The notes below the pieces were generated by a model. That model searched no databases. It worked only from the letters and a program-made list of their open reading frames with translations, and had not been told where the DNA came from. From positions 1 through 64,000 of the forward strand of contig CALKTH010000036.1 of NCBI GenBank assembly GCA_937997485.1: a DNA stretch of 64,000 bases. Reading direction: 5' to 3'. Shown in pieces: positions 49,712 through 59,805 of this stretch. The DNA is from an uncultured Acidimicrobiales bacterium (GTDB lineage Bacteria > Actinomycetota > Acidimicrobiia > Acidimicrobiales > SZUA-35). The position numbers and the translations under genes are program-made. The number at the start of each line of letters is the position of its first letter. The first letter of the stretch is position 1.

Positions 49712-50800
49712 TTGCCGTCGGTCTCTCGCCCGAGCGTCGTTCTACCCACGCTGCTCAAGCACCCAATCCCTCGAACCGAAACTGCGAGAGCCATGTTCTA
49801 CGCGCCAACATCCGCCAGCACTGCCGATCCCGTGATCGTGATCGGCCTGCCTCGCAGCGGGAGCAGCTATCTCGCCCACGTTCTGTCGTGCCTCAGAGGT
49901 CTCTGGGTCTTCGACGATCTCTACGCATACCAAAAGGCAGCTGCCATCACCTTCGGGCCGATGAGCGATCACCAACTGGCGACCTTTCTCGATCGTCTGG
50001 CCTGGGAGACAAGGGCTCGTGTCATCTGGGAGCGCGACTTCGGCGTGCCCGCCCTCGACCGCGCAGGCATCGATGCGCTGGAAGCAGAACTGCTCGCGGA
50101 GTGGACTGGGCGACACCCAACGTGGTCCGAGATCACCGAGCAGTGGATGTCCGCACTCGCCACCGCCAACGGCGCGCAACGCTGGGGCTACAAGACACCG
50201 CAGGACTTCCTCCACATCGGGGATCTGCTCGTGACCTGGCCCCAGACCCAGTTCCTTCACCTTCTTCGTGACCCTCGATCGATTCTCAAGAGCTACAAGA
50301 ACCTCGAGGCGGGCAAGGGCACCGACGGAGATCCTCGCTCCTACCACCCCGTGATCACGGCCCTGTACTGGCGCACCGCACAAGAGAAGATCCGCCTCGC
50401 CCAGGAGCGAACGGACGCATCAATCACGGTGATCCGGTTCGAAGATCTCGTTGCCGCGCCCACAGCAGCGGCTGATGACCTCGCCTCCGTTCTTGGCACG
50501 ACAGTGATCGGCGACGTGGAAGTCTCGAGCTTCAACTCCTCAGCGACGGGTTCGACCGCCAGACCGAAGAAAGCCCTGACCGATACCGAGGTCTGGCTGT
50601 GTGAGCGGGTCATCGGTGACGAGCTCACCCTGGCCGGTTACGAAAGCAGTGGCAAGCGGCCCCGCGTCCGAGACGTGCCCGAACTCATCGCGGTTTCGTG
50701 GCGGTTCGCTTTCTTCCAGCTCGTCCGCAGCGTGCGAGATCCAGAGAAACGCTCGTCTGTCGTGTCGTTCGCGAAACGAACGCTCACGCGTCGAGGCTGA
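49712..50800 (+). CDS. Sulfotransferase family protein
   Basis: VIVIGLPRSGSSYLAHVL (PAPS P-loop-like), FLHLLRDPRSILKSYKN; start may be 49793. Confidence 0.83.
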   Translation: MPSVSRPSVVLPTLLKHPIPRTETARAMFYAPTSASTADPVIVIGLPRSGSSYLAHVLSCLRGLWVFDDLYAYQKAAAITFGPMSDHQLATFLDRLAWETRARVIWERDFGVPALDRAGIDALEAELLAEWTGRHPTWSEITEQWMSALATANGAQRWGYKTPQDFLHIGDLLVTWPQTQFLHLLRDPRSILKSYKNLEAGKGTDGDPRSYHPVITALYWRTAQEKIRLAQERTDASITVIRFEDLVAAPTAAADDLASVLGTTVIGDVEVSSFNSSATGSTARPKKALTDTEVWLCERVIGDELTLAGYESSGKRPRVRDVPELIAVSWRFAFFQLVRSVRDPEKRSSVVSFAKRTLTRRG

Positions 50801-50841
50801 ACCGTCACTCCAGGAAGCCGTTGCAGAGCCGATTGGTTACG

Positions 50842-52965
50842 GTGACGAGCGTGTCTGAGATCGAGATTTGGCCGGGAACGGCTTACCCACTGGGCGCGAC
50901 CTGGGATGGCTCGGGCACAACGTTCGCGGTCTTCAGCGAGAACGCGGATCGAATCGAACTGTGCCTCTTTGACGAGGATGGCTCCGAACGACGAGTCACG
51001 TTGCCCGAAGTGACGGCGTTCGTTCACCACGGCTACCTCCCCGGTGTCGGCCCGGGCCAACGCTACGGCTACCGAGCACACGGCCCGTGGGACCCCCAGC
51101 GTGGCATTCGCTGCAACCCTGCCAAGCTGTTGCTCGATCCGTACGCCCGAGCCATCGAAGGCGGCGTCACCTTCACACGGGCGATCTATGACCACCTGGG
51201 TGACGCCCCCGATCATCCCGACACCACCGATAGCGCACCGTTCGTTCCTCGGTCGGTCGTGGTCAGCCCGTACTTCGACTGGGGGAGTGATCGTCGACCC
51301 AAGCGCCCTCGTCGCGACACGGTGCTGTACGAGGCGCACGTCAAGGGTCTGACCATGACGCACCCGGACGTTCCGGACCACCTTCGGGGCACCTACGCCG
51401 GCCTCGCTCACCCGGCCATCATCGAACACTTGAAGTCGCTCGGCGTCACTGCCCTCGAGCTGATGCCCGTCCACCAATACCTCGATGAGCAGTTCCTTCA
51501 TGACAAGGGCCTGACCAACTATTGGGGCTACGCCACGATCGGCTACTTCGCCCCCCACAACCAGTACTCAGCGTGGGGCCAAGCAGGGCAGCAGGTGCAG
51601 GAGTTCAAGCACATGGTGCGAGCACTCCACGAAAGCGGCATCGAGGTCATCCTCGACGTTGTCTACAACCACACCTGCGAGGGCAACGCGTGGGGGCCGA
51701 CCTTCGCTCACAAGGGCCTCGACAACAAGAGTTACTACCGACTCTCACCAGAGAACGGCAGGCACTACATCGACTACACCGGAACCGGGAACACGCTCAA
51801 CGTGTCGGCTCCCGACGTGCTCCAGCTGATCATGGATTCGCTGCGCTACTGGGTCGAGGAGATGCACGTCGACGGCTTCCGCTTCGACCTGGCCTCAGCC
51901 CTCGCTCGTGACACACACCACGTCGATCAGTTCGCCGCGTTCTTCGACATCATCCATCAGGACCCTGTCCTGCGAACGGTGAAGCTGATCGCCGAGCCGT
52001 GGGACGTAGGGGAGGGTGGCTACCAGGTTGGCCGCTTCCCACCATTGTGGAGCGAGTGGAACGGGCGCTACCGGGACACCATCCGAGACTTCTGGCGGGG
52101 TGAGCCCGGCACGCTGGGCGACTTCGCATCGAGTTTCGCCGGCAGTTCCGATTTGTACGAAAAGACCGGGCGCCGCCCCTCGGCCAGCATCAACTTCGTC
52201 ACCGCCCACGACGGATTCACGCTCGCCGACCTCGTGTCCTACAACGAGCGAGACAACCTGGCGAACGGCGAAGACAATCGCGACGGCGAGTCTCACAATC
52301 GCAGCTGGAACTCCGGCGCCGAAGGCCCGACCACGAATCCCGAAGTGCTGGCGAGACGGCGATCCCGCATCAAGGCCGTCCTCACCACGCTTGTCCTCTC
52401 CCAGGGCGTGCCGATGCTCCTGGCCGGGGATGAGTTCGGCCGATCACAGGGCGGCAACAACAACGCCTATTGCCAGGACAACGAGATCTCGTGGATGGAT
52501 TGGGAGTCCGTCGATGCCGATCTTCTCGCGTTCACTCAACGCCTCTTGAAGCTCCGCAAGGAACACCCGGTCTTCCGCCGCCGCCGTTTCTTCGAAGGCT
52601 CCGCCGTCCTCGGCGGCGACCTGGCAGACATCGCCTGGTTCTCCCCTGAAGGCAAGGCCATGACCAGCGAGCACTGGGAGCGACCCCTCGCTCGATCCCT
52701 CACCGTGTTCCTCAACGGCCACCAACTTCCGTCTCAGGGCTCTCGAGGCGAGGCCATCACCGACGCCTGCTTCCTGGTCCTGTTCAACGCCAACAACACG
52801 CCGAAGCGTTTCTCCGTCCCGCCCGAGCTCGCCGACCGCTGGTGGCGTATCGAGCTCGATTCCGCCAGTCCAAAGACTCCGGACCGTCCGGTCGTCGGCA
52901 GCGTCACCGCCGATCCCTGGTCAGTCCTCGTCCTGCGAGAAGCTCCCCGAGAGGACGCCACATGA
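50842..52965 (+). CDS. glgX: Glycogen debranching enzyme
   Basis: [70 protein letters not shown] start 50842 or 50851. Confidence 0.94.
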   Translation: MTSVSEIEIWPGTAYPLGATWDGSGTTFAVFSENADRIELCLFDEDGSERRVTLPEVTAFVHHGYLPGVGPGQRYGYRAHGPWDPQRGIRCNPAKLLLDPYARAIEGGVTFTRAIYDHLGDAPDHPDTTDSAPFVPRSVVVSPYFDWGSDRRPKRPRRDTVLYEAHVKGLTMTHPDVPDHLRGTYAGLAHPAIIEHLKSLGVTALELMPVHQYLDEQFLHDKGLTNYWGYATIGYFAPHNQYSAWGQAGQQVQEFKHMVRALHESGIEVILDVVYNHTCEGNAWGPTFAHKGLDNKSYYRLSPENGRHYIDYTGTGNTLNVSAPDVLQLIMDSLRYWVEEMHVDGFRFDLASALARDTHHVDQFAAFFDIIHQDPVLRTVKLIAEPWDVGEGGYQVGRFPPLWSEWNGRYRDTIRDFWRGEPGTLGDFASSFAGSSDLYEKTGRRPSASINFVTAHDGFTLADLVSYNERDNLANGEDNRDGESHNRSWNSGAEGPTTNPEVLARRRSRIKAVLTTLVLSQGVPMLLAGDEFGRSQGGNNNAYCQDNEISWMDWESVDADLLAFTQRLLKLRKEHPVFRRRRFFEGSAVLGGDLADIAWFSPEGKAMTSEHWERPLARSLTVFLNGHQLPSQGSRGEAITDACFLVLFNANNTPKRFSVPPELADRWWRIELDSASPKTPDRPVVGSVTADPWSVLVLREAPREDAT

Positions 52966-54386
52966 CCGGCTTCGCCCCGCCGGCTGTGCTCTTCGCTGCC
53001 GCCGAGTTGGCACCACTCGCACGGGTCGGTGGCATGGCCGAAGCGGCCTCCGGGCTGGTTCGGGCGTTGCGAGACCTCGGCACCGACGTTCTTCCGGTGC
53101 TCCCGGACTACGGGACCGCCGACGGGCCAATCGCACTTTCCGACGAGGTTTCCATCGAGCTTTCCATGCCCGACTGGGCTGGCCCGACCCGAGCCCGCCG
53201 CGGAACGCCAGAGGGCGTCGACAACGAGGTCATCTTCGTCGACGCACCAGGACTCGCTCGCCCCCACCCATACGTCGACCCGACCACCGGGATGGGCTGG
53301 CCCGACAACGACTACCGATTCTTCGTTTTCTCGGCCGCCATCGCCGAGCTCACTCGGCTGCTGAAGCCGAACGTGCTGCATCTGAACGATTGGCACACGG
53401 CCGCGGCACTCGGCTTCCTCAGCGCAGACGAGACGCCATCGACCGTGCTCACCATCCATACGCTCGGTTACCAGGGTGTCTGCAGCGCCGAGTGGCTCCA
53501 GCGCATTCCGCATGAGTCGTGGCGGTTCGCCTGGTACGACGTGGCGAACCCGCTGGTTGGCGCCATCCGTAGCGCCGATCGCATCATCGCCGTGAGCCCG
53601 AACTATGCCCGAGAGATTCTGACCGAAGCCGACGGTATGGGTATGCACGACGAGCTCGCCCGCCGAGGGGATGCCCTGGTCGGCATTCGCAACGGCATTG
53701 ACGCGTCGGTATGGACACCGGTCGACAATCCCCACCTCGCAGTGCCGTACGGCGTGAAGGATCGCGAGTCCGGCAAGGCCGCCGCCCGAGCCGCACTGGT
53801 GAAGCAGGCGGGTTGGGACGACGATGGCTCGCTGTTGATCACCGTGGTGTCCCGGCTCGTCGACCAGAAGGGCATCGACCTCGCAATGGCGCTTGCGCCA
53901 TACCTGGCCTCTGTGCCGGCAAGGATCTTCGTGCTCGGCAGTGGCCAGGCGAACATTGCCGAGCTTGTGCGTGAGACCGCAGACGCCAATCCGGACCGCA
54001 TCTTTGCTGTGACGGACCGCTACGACGAGCCGTTGGCTCACCGCCTCTTCGCTGGCGGCGATGTGTTCATGATGCCGAGTCGCTTCGAGCCTTGCGGATT
54101 GGCTCAAATGCAGTCGATGGCATTCGGAACACCAGCAATCGCCACACCCGTTGGCGGGCTGGTCGACACGATCATCGATGTTGACGCTGAGCCGAAGATG
54201 GGCACAGGTTTTCTCGCCCAATCCAACGACGTGGCTGGATTGGTTGACGCTGTGCATCGGGCGGCTCGCACGATGCGCGCCGCCCGCACGCGCAAAGCCA
54301 TTCAGAAGCGAGGGATGACCCATGACTGGAGCTGGGTCAGACCTGCGCAACATCATCTCGATCTCTACGCAGAGATCAGCAACTGA
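52962..54386 (+). CDS. glgA: Glycogen synthase (GT5)
   Basis: LAPLARVGGMAEAASGLVRAL, HLNDWHTAA, PSRFEPCGLAQMQSMAFGTPAIATPVGGLVDTI; ATGA overlap with glgX. Confidence 0.94.
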   Translation: MTGFAPPAVLFAAAELAPLARVGGMAEAASGLVRALRDLGTDVLPVLPDYGTADGPIALSDEVSIELSMPDWAGPTRARRGTPEGVDNEVIFVDAPGLARPHPYVDPTTGMGWPDNDYRFFVFSAAIAELTRLLKPNVLHLNDWHTAAALGFLSADETPSTVLTIHTLGYQGVCSAEWLQRIPHESWRFAWYDVANPLVGAIRSADRIIAVSPNYAREILTEADGMGMHDELARRGDALVGIRNGIDASVWTPVDNPHLAVPYGVKDRESGKAAARAALVKQAGWDDDGSLLITVVSRLVDQKGIDLAMALAPYLASVPARIFVLGSGQANIAELVRETADANPDRIFAVTDRYDEPLAHRLFAGGDVFMMPSRFEPCGLAQMQSMAFGTPAIATPVGGLVDTIIDVDAEPKMGTGFLAQSNDVAGLVDAVHRAARTMRAARTRKAIQKRGMTHDWSWVRPAQHHLDLYAEISN

Positions 54387-54410
54387 CGCCCTTTGGCTCG
54401 GGTTGCTGGC

Positions 54411-55649
54411 TCAGGTGAAGCGATAGCCCTTGGGGACGGCGACCACCCCGCCGTCCGAGACGGTGAATCGAGCAGCGTCTTCTTCCGGATTGACACCAAT
54501 GCGAGTGTTCGGGGGAACGATCACGTTCTTGTCGATCACCGCTTTGTTGATGATGCAGCCCTCGCCGATCTGAACATCGTCAAAGAGAATGGCACCGTGC
54601 AATTGCGCATGGCGCTCCACCCGGACGTTTGGTGAGATCACCGATTCTCGGACGGCACAACCGCTGAGAATGGCACCGTTGGACACCGCGCTGTTCTCCA
54701 CGTGGGGCGGCGTCACTCCATCAGTGACGAACTTGGCCGGTGGGAGCGACCGCCCAAGCGTAAAGATCGGCCACTGGCTGTTGTAGAGGCTGAACTTGGG
54801 CAGCGGCTGCACCAGATCCATATGGGCGTCGAAGTAGGCGTCGAGTGTTCCAACATCTCGCCAATAGCCGCGCTGCTCGTCCTCATCACCCGGAACCATG
54901 TTGGCGGAGTAGTCGTACACATGGGCCTCACCCTTGTCGACCAAGGCGGGAATGAGGTCGCCACCGAGATCTCGGCTGGAGTCTTCGCTGTCTGCATCTT
55001 CGTGAAGGGCCTGGAGCAGCGCCTCCACGTCGAACACGTAGTTGCCCATGGACACGAACGACTCATCCGGGGAGTCGGTCAGACCCGGGGGATCGGCTGG
55101 CTTCTCCAAAAACTCGCTGATCTGCGTGCCATCGGGCGCGTCGATCACGCCGAATTGGTGCGCCTCGGACCGAGGAGCCCGCAATGCCGCCACGGTGACT
55201 CCGGCGCCGCTCTTGATGAGCTGGTCCAGCATCTGCCGAGGATCCATCCGGTAGATGTGATCGGCGCCGAACACGAACAAGTACTTCGGTTGCTCGTCAT
55301 GGATGACATTCAGATTCTGGAACAGCGCATCGGCTGAGCCGAGAAACCACTGCGGACCGGTGCGCATCTGTGCCGGTACGGAGGTGACGTAATTTCCGAG
55401 CATGCTCGAGAGGCGCCACGTGCGGGACAGGTGCACGTCGAGCGAGTGGCTCTTGTACTGGGTCAGCACAACGATCTTGCGATACCCACCGTTCGCCAGG
55501 TTGGAGAGGGCGAAATCGATGAGCCGATAGGGGCCTCCGAACGGGACGGCCGGCTTTGCCCGATCAGCGGTGAGTGGCATCAGACGCTTGCCTTCACCTC
55601 CGGCGAGAACGACGGAGAGAACGCGTGGTCGGGAGCCCGTTTCAAGCAT
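54411..55649 (-). CDS. glgC: Glucose-1-phosphate adenylyltransferase
   Basis: [72 protein letters not shown]. Confidence 0.95.
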   Translation of the reverse strand: MLETGSRPRVLSVVLAGGEGKRLMPLTADRAKPAVPFGGPYRLIDFALSNLANGGYRKIVVLTQYKSHSLDVHLSRTWRLSSMLGNYVTSVPAQMRTGPQWFLGSADALFQNLNVIHDEQPKYLFVFGADHIYRMDPRQMLDQLIKSGAGVTVAALRAPRSEAHQFGVIDAPDGTQISEFLEKPADPPGLTDSPDESFVSMGNYVFDVEALLQALHEDADSEDSSRDLGGDLIPALVDKGEAHVYDYSANMVPGDEDEQRGYWRDVGTLDAYFDAHMDLVQPLPKFSLYNSQWPIFTLGRSLPPAKFVTDGVTPPHVENSAVSNGAILSGCAVRESVISPNVRVERHAQLHGAILFDDVQIGEGCIINKAVIDKNVIVPPNTRIGVNPEEDAARFTVSDGGVVAVPKGYRFT

Positions 55650-55789
55650 CGTCCCATCCTGCCTCATCTCGATGTGCGACGCCGGAATGGGTGGGGGATT
55701 TGTCTCCCATTGAGTCGATTGACCCGGTTGAGCGGATCGGGTTTGGCCCGAACGCCTCATGTGCGACCAGTCACCAGTGAGGTCTACTG

Positions 55790-55882
55790 ATGTCTGCGGG
55801 TACCGAGGGCAGGACCAGCGGCCGCTTCTGGCGGGCGGAACCGGCCGCATACAACATGGTTCTTCGCTCTCGCACGGGGTGA
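55790..55882 (+). CDS. Putative 30-aa small protein or leader peptide
   Basis: GTGAGG-7nt-[33 protein letters not shown]; stop lies in the 5' arm of an intrinsic terminator. Confidence 0.45.
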   Translation: MSAGTEGRTSGRFWRAEPAAYNMVLRSRTG

Positions 55883-55901
55883 CTCCTTTGGAGTCACCCC
55901 G
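55875..55901 (+). terminator. Intrinsic terminator hairpin in divergent intergenic region
   Basis: CGGGGTGACTCC-TTT-GGAGTCACCCCG, 12/12 bp stem, then ACCTCCTTTTCC. Confidence 0.75.
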
Positions 55902-55978
55902 ACCTCCTTTTCCCTGGCCACGGACGCTCGACGACTCCTTTCGATCATCTTTCACCAACGCCTGGGCATGATGGGGAG

Positions 55979-56689
55979 ATGTCTGGAGCAAAGAAAACCC
56001 TTCTCGGTGGCGCCCTCGGTCTGGTCGTGATTCTCGGAGGCCTCGCGTGGTGGCTTGGATTCTTCGAACAGGCGGCCGAAGAAGTCACGACGGAAGCGGC
56101 GGTCGAAGCTGCTGCTGAGGTGCAGGGCGATGCCGTCGCCGATGGTGTCCTCACCGACTTGACGGGCAGCTGGACGATCGTGGCCGACGGCGCATCGTTC
56201 GTGGGCTACCGGATCGACGAAGTGCTCACGACGGTCGGTGACTTCACAGTGGTTGGCCGAACCGATGGCGTGACCGGCGCCGTCGAGGCTGACGGCACCA
56301 CCATCACAGCAACCAACCTCGTGGCCGACATGACCACGATCACGACCGACAACAGTGGACGAGACGCCGCCATGCGGGGCCAAGCGCTCGAGACCAGCGA
56401 GTTCCCCGAGGCAACGTTCGTGCTCACCTCGCCGATCGAGCTCGGCACGCTGCCCGGTGATGGCGAGAGCGTGGATGTGGTCGCCAACGGGGACCTCACG
56501 ATCCATGGCGTGACCCAGTCTGTTGAGTTCCCATTGACCGCAACGGTGACCGGGCAGACCTTCGTGGTCATCGGCCAACTCGGCATCGCCCTCGCCGACT
56601 ACGACATCAGCACACCCAGCGCACCGATCGTCGCCAGCGTCGAAGACGAAGGCATCCTCGAGCTCCAGCTGATTTTCCAGCGGAGCTAG
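55979..56689 (+). CDS. YceI family protein with N-terminal membrane anchor
   Basis: TM ([17 protein letters not shown]), [54 protein letters not shown]. Confidence 0.9.
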   Translation: MSGAKKTLLGGALGLVVILGGLAWWLGFFEQAAEEVTTEAAVEAAAEVQGDAVADGVLTDLTGSWTIVADGASFVGYRIDEVLTTVGDFTVVGRTDGVTGAVEADGTTITATNLVADMTTITTDNSGRDAAMRGQALETSEFPEATFVLTSPIELGTLPGDGESVDVVANGDLTIHGVTQSVEFPLTATVTGQTFVVIGQLGIALADYDISTPSAPIVASVEDEGILELQLIFQRS

Positions 56690-56720
56690 CGCGGTCGTCC
56701 CCCAAGACCACGAAAACGCT

Positions 56721-56745
56721 GGTGTTGGGGGTCAGGCACCCACAG
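56721..56745. repeat. Copy of interspersed motif GTTGGGGGTCAGGCACCCACAG
   Basis: 17-nt core GGGTCAGGCACCCACAG identical to the copies at 15809 and 15840. Confidence 0.85.
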
Positions 56746-56903
56746 AAGCAGGTGGCCTCAGGGGTTCAGGGACGCAGTCCCGACGGGGTTCGAGGGGCAG
56801 AGCCACAAACAGCCCGAGCGTCAGCGAGGCCCACCAGGAACTCGGGTGAGTGCGCGGAGGGCTCCGAGGAACGAGGAGCCCGAGCACACGAACCCGAAGA
56901 GAC

Positions 56904-57941
56904 CTACTCCGCCCAAGCTTTGACCTTTTCGATGATCTCGAGTGGGTTCTCGCCAACGGGAGTGATGGAGAGTCGGGTGACGCCGGCTTCGCGGTAGGCC
57001 TCGATCCGCTCGCGGACGAAGCCTTCGTCGCCGGCCATGGTGGTGGCCTGCAGATAGTCGTCGGGGATCAGGGCCTCGGCTTCGCCCCGATGGCCGCTGA
57101 GATAGAGGTCTTGGATCTTCTCCGCAGCGTCCCCGTAGCCGTACTTCTGGAAGAGGGTGTTGTAGAAGTTCTTGCCCTTGGCGCCCATGCCGCCGACGTA
57201 GAGCGCAGTCATGCCACGGGCTGCGTCGCGCAGGCCCTGTGCTCCTGCTTCATCGGTGATGGAAACGACACCACCGGCCACGACTTCGAGTTCGCCCAGT
57301 GAGTCGTCGCGGTTGGCGGTGCCGATGGCGATGTCTTCGGCCCACACGTCGTTGGCCTTCTCGGGGTGGAAGAAGATCGGAAGCCAGCCCTCGGCCTTCT
57401 CTGCGGTCATCTGGATGTTCTTGGGGCCAAGCGAGGCGACGTAGATGGGGATGTTCTCTCGAACGGGCCGGTTGATGAGCTTCAGGCTCTTGCCGAGGCC
57501 GGTGCCTTGATCAGCGGGGAGGGGCAGCTGGTAGTAGCGGCCGTCGTGTTCGACCTTTTCCCGCCTCCAGACCTGTCGGCAGATGTCAATGATTTCTTTG
57601 GTTCGGCCGATCGGGGCGTCGTATTTCACGCCATGCCAGCCTTCGATCACCTGGGGGCCAGAGGCGCCGAGACCGAGGACGCAGCGACCGCCGGACAGCG
57701 CGTCGATACCAGCGGCAGTCATGCCGATCAGTGTGGGTGTACGTGAGTAGATCGGGAGGATGCCGGCGCAGATCTCCATGCGCTCGGTAACGGCGGCGAG
57801 GTACCCCATGAGGCTGACGGCATCGAAGCTGTACAGCTCGGCCACCCACACCATGTCGACGCCGGCGGATTCGTAATCCTTGGCCGTTTGGGCCGTGGCT
57901 GCTGGGTCCCCGCCGTAGTTCAGGGTCATGCTCAACTTCAT
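56904..57941 (-). CDS. LLM-class (F420-dependent-like) oxidoreductase
   Basis: MKLSMTLNYGGDPAATAQTAKDYESAGVDMVWVAELYSFDAVSLMGYLAAVTERMEICAGILPIYSRTPTLIGMTAAGIDALSGGRCVLGLGASGPQVIEGWHG. Confidence 0.92.
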   Translation of the reverse strand: MKLSMTLNYGGDPAATAQTAKDYESAGVDMVWVAELYSFDAVSLMGYLAAVTERMEICAGILPIYSRTPTLIGMTAAGIDALSGGRCVLGLGASGPQVIEGWHGVKYDAPIGRTKEIIDICRQVWRREKVEHDGRYYQLPLPADQGTGLGKSLKLINRPVRENIPIYVASLGPKNIQMTAEKAEGWLPIFFHPEKANDVWAEDIAIGTANRDDSLGELEVVAGGVVSITDEAGAQGLRDAARGMTALYVGGMGAKGKNFYNTLFQKYGYGDAAEKIQDLYLSGHRGEAEALIPDDYLQATTMAGDEGFVRERIEAYREAGVTRLSITPVGENPLEIIEKVKAWAE

Positions 57942-58936
57942 TGGTTTGTTGCCTTTCTCACGGCCGGAACGACCTGGGTCAGATATGCGTCGAGGGCCGC
58001 ATTGTCAAACGGAGCCCGGAGGGCCACGTTGACGAGATCGGCGCCTGCTTCGTGGTAGGCCAGCACGCGCTCGACCGCCTCTTCGGGGGTACCGAGGAGG
58101 GCGCCTCCCTTGATGCGACTCGCCATGGGGCCCCACTGGTTGTCGAGTTCAGCCTCGATGGCGTCGGCTGATGCTTGGTCGGCACCCATGGAGAAGAGGA
58201 GGTTGATGGATCGCTCGATCTCGGCGCCTTCACGACCCTCCCCTTCACACCAACGGTCCAGCACCCCGTTGAGCCGCCCGAACTCCTCGGCGGAGATGTA
58301 GGCCGCATTCCAGCCGTCTGCGTGTTTCGCTGTGGTGCGGAGCGTGCGCTTCTCGCCAACACCGCCGATCCACAGCGGCATGTGCCCGTTGTAGGGGCCG
58401 GGGAGACAGGAGGCATCTGCGAGCTTGAAGTGTTTGCCGTCGTGACTGGTCCGGATCGGCTCGGCATCGGGTGTGGTGGCAAGGCCAGCGTCGACGTCAT
58501 CCGGGCAGCGGAGCAGGCCGGTGATCAGTTCAGCGGCCTCGTCGAGCATGTCGAGACGGGTTCCCACTGAGGGGAAGTCGTAGCCGTAGGCCTCGGCTTC
58601 CCATTCGTGCCAGCCCCCGCCGATCCCCAGCTCGAATCGGCCGTTCGCCAGGTGATCGATGGTGACGGCGGCTTTGGCGAGCAGTCCGGGGTTTCGGTAG
58701 CCCACGTAGAAGACCAGGCACCCGATGCGGGCATTGGTCGTCTCCATCGCCAGCGCGGCAAGCGTGGCCACGGCTTCGAAGTGCGGCACTGTGCCACCGG
58801 CGGGCGGGGCCTCGTAGATGTGATCCCACGCAGAGATCCAGTCCATACCGGCATCGTCGAGCATGCGCCAAAGGGCTCGCATCTCGTCCATCTTGAGGTT
58901 CTGTTGGCCCACGTGGGCGCCGAGTGAGAGGCTCAC
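57938..58936 (-). CDS. LLM-class (F420-dependent-like) oxidoreductase
   Basis: VSLSLGAHVGQQNLKMDEMRALWRMLDDAGMDWISAWDHIYE, LGIGGGWHEWEAEAYG; GTG start inferred at 58936. Confidence 0.9.
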   Translation of the reverse strand: MSLSLGAHVGQQNLKMDEMRALWRMLDDAGMDWISAWDHIYEAPPAGGTVPHFEAVATLAALAMETTNARIGCLVFYVGYRNPGLLAKAAVTIDHLANGRFELGIGGGWHEWEAEAYGYDFPSVGTRLDMLDEAAELITGLLRCPDDVDAGLATTPDAEPIRTSHDGKHFKLADASCLPGPYNGHMPLWIGGVGEKRTLRTTAKHADGWNAAYISAEEFGRLNGVLDRWCEGEGREGAEIERSINLLFSMGADQASADAIEAELDNQWGPMASRIKGGALLGTPEEAVERVLAYHEAGADLVNVALRAPFDNAALDAYLTQVVPAVRKATNQ

Positions 58937-58975
58937 CGGGCAGAAGATAGGCGCAACCGAGACCGAGGCCCAAAG

Positions 58976-59770
58976 ATGCTCAGAACCTTCGACGAACCCT
59001 TCCTGGCAGAGACGCTGTCCGCCAGCATCGATGCGGCGGGAATCGGTCGGCTCACACTGACGCGACCCGAGAAGCTGAACCCCCTGTCGTGGCAGTGCCT
59101 GGAGGAGATCACCGAGGCTGCGAACTGGTTCGATCACCAGCGGGGGCTCAAGGTGGTTGTGGTCAGCGGAGACGGGCGGGCGTTCTCCGCCGGCGCCGAC
59201 CTGTCGACCTTCTCCGGTCCGAGTGAGCTGTCCACCCGGGAGGTGGCCGAGCATGGTCAGCGCATGGCCGACGCGCTGGAGCGGATGCGGCCGCTCTCGA
59301 TCGTGCGGCTTCAGGGTTGGTGTGTTGGCGGCGGCTTGGTCGTTGCTGCAGCCTGCGATCTGCGCATCGCGGCGGACGACGCTCGGTTCTCGATCCCGGA
59401 GGTCGACCTCGGCATTCCTCTGGCCTGGGGCGGGATTCCGCGGCTCGTCCGGGAGATCGGACCCGCCTTGACCAAGGAGCTGGTGCTGACCTGCCGCCCG
59501 TTCGATGCGGCTGAAGCGAAGGCTGCTGGATTCTTGAACCGAGTGGTGGCCCCAGACCAGCTCGACGCCGAGGTGGAGGAGTTGGCGACGTCGATTGCTG
59601 CCAAGGCGTTGCATGCGGTGTTCTCCACCAAGCAGCACGTCAACGCTGTCACCGATCAGATGGTCGGCACGATGCGGAGCTTCGCCGACGCTGACGGCCT
59701 CGTGACCGCATTTCAAGATCCCGAGTGCGCTGAGGTGCGCAAGAAGTACCTGGCCGATCGCCAAAAGTGA
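58976..59770 (+). CDS. Enoyl-CoA hydratase/isomerase family protein
   Basis: GRAFSAGADLSTF, GWCVGGGLVVAAACDLRIAADDARFSIPEVDLGIPL. Confidence 0.92.
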   Translation: MLRTFDEPFLAETLSASIDAAGIGRLTLTRPEKLNPLSWQCLEEITEAANWFDHQRGLKVVVVSGDGRAFSAGADLSTFSGPSELSTREVAEHGQRMADALERMRPLSIVRLQGWCVGGGLVVAAACDLRIAADDARFSIPEVDLGIPLAWGGIPRLVREIGPALTKELVLTCRPFDAAEAKAAGFLNRVVAPDQLDAEVEELATSIAAKALHAVFSTKQHVNAVTDQMVGTMRSFADADGLVTAFQDPECAEVRKKYLADRQK

Positions 59771-59805
59771 GCGCCGAAGCCGAGTGAGTCCGGCAGACTC
59801 CTCAG

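Noticed and set aside
52734-54356. 540-aa antisense ORF over glgX/glgA
   Set aside because: Antisense shadow of well-supported glycogen genes
55959-55978. Upstream in-frame extension of yceI toward the 30-aa ORF
   Set aside because: Frame from 55790 stops at 55882; the yceI start at 55979 has its own GGGGAG Shine-Dalgarno-like sequence
58937-59764. N-terminal extension of the LLM ORF (57938..59764)
   Set aside because: It is antisense to a solid crotonase gene; the true start is GTG at 58936
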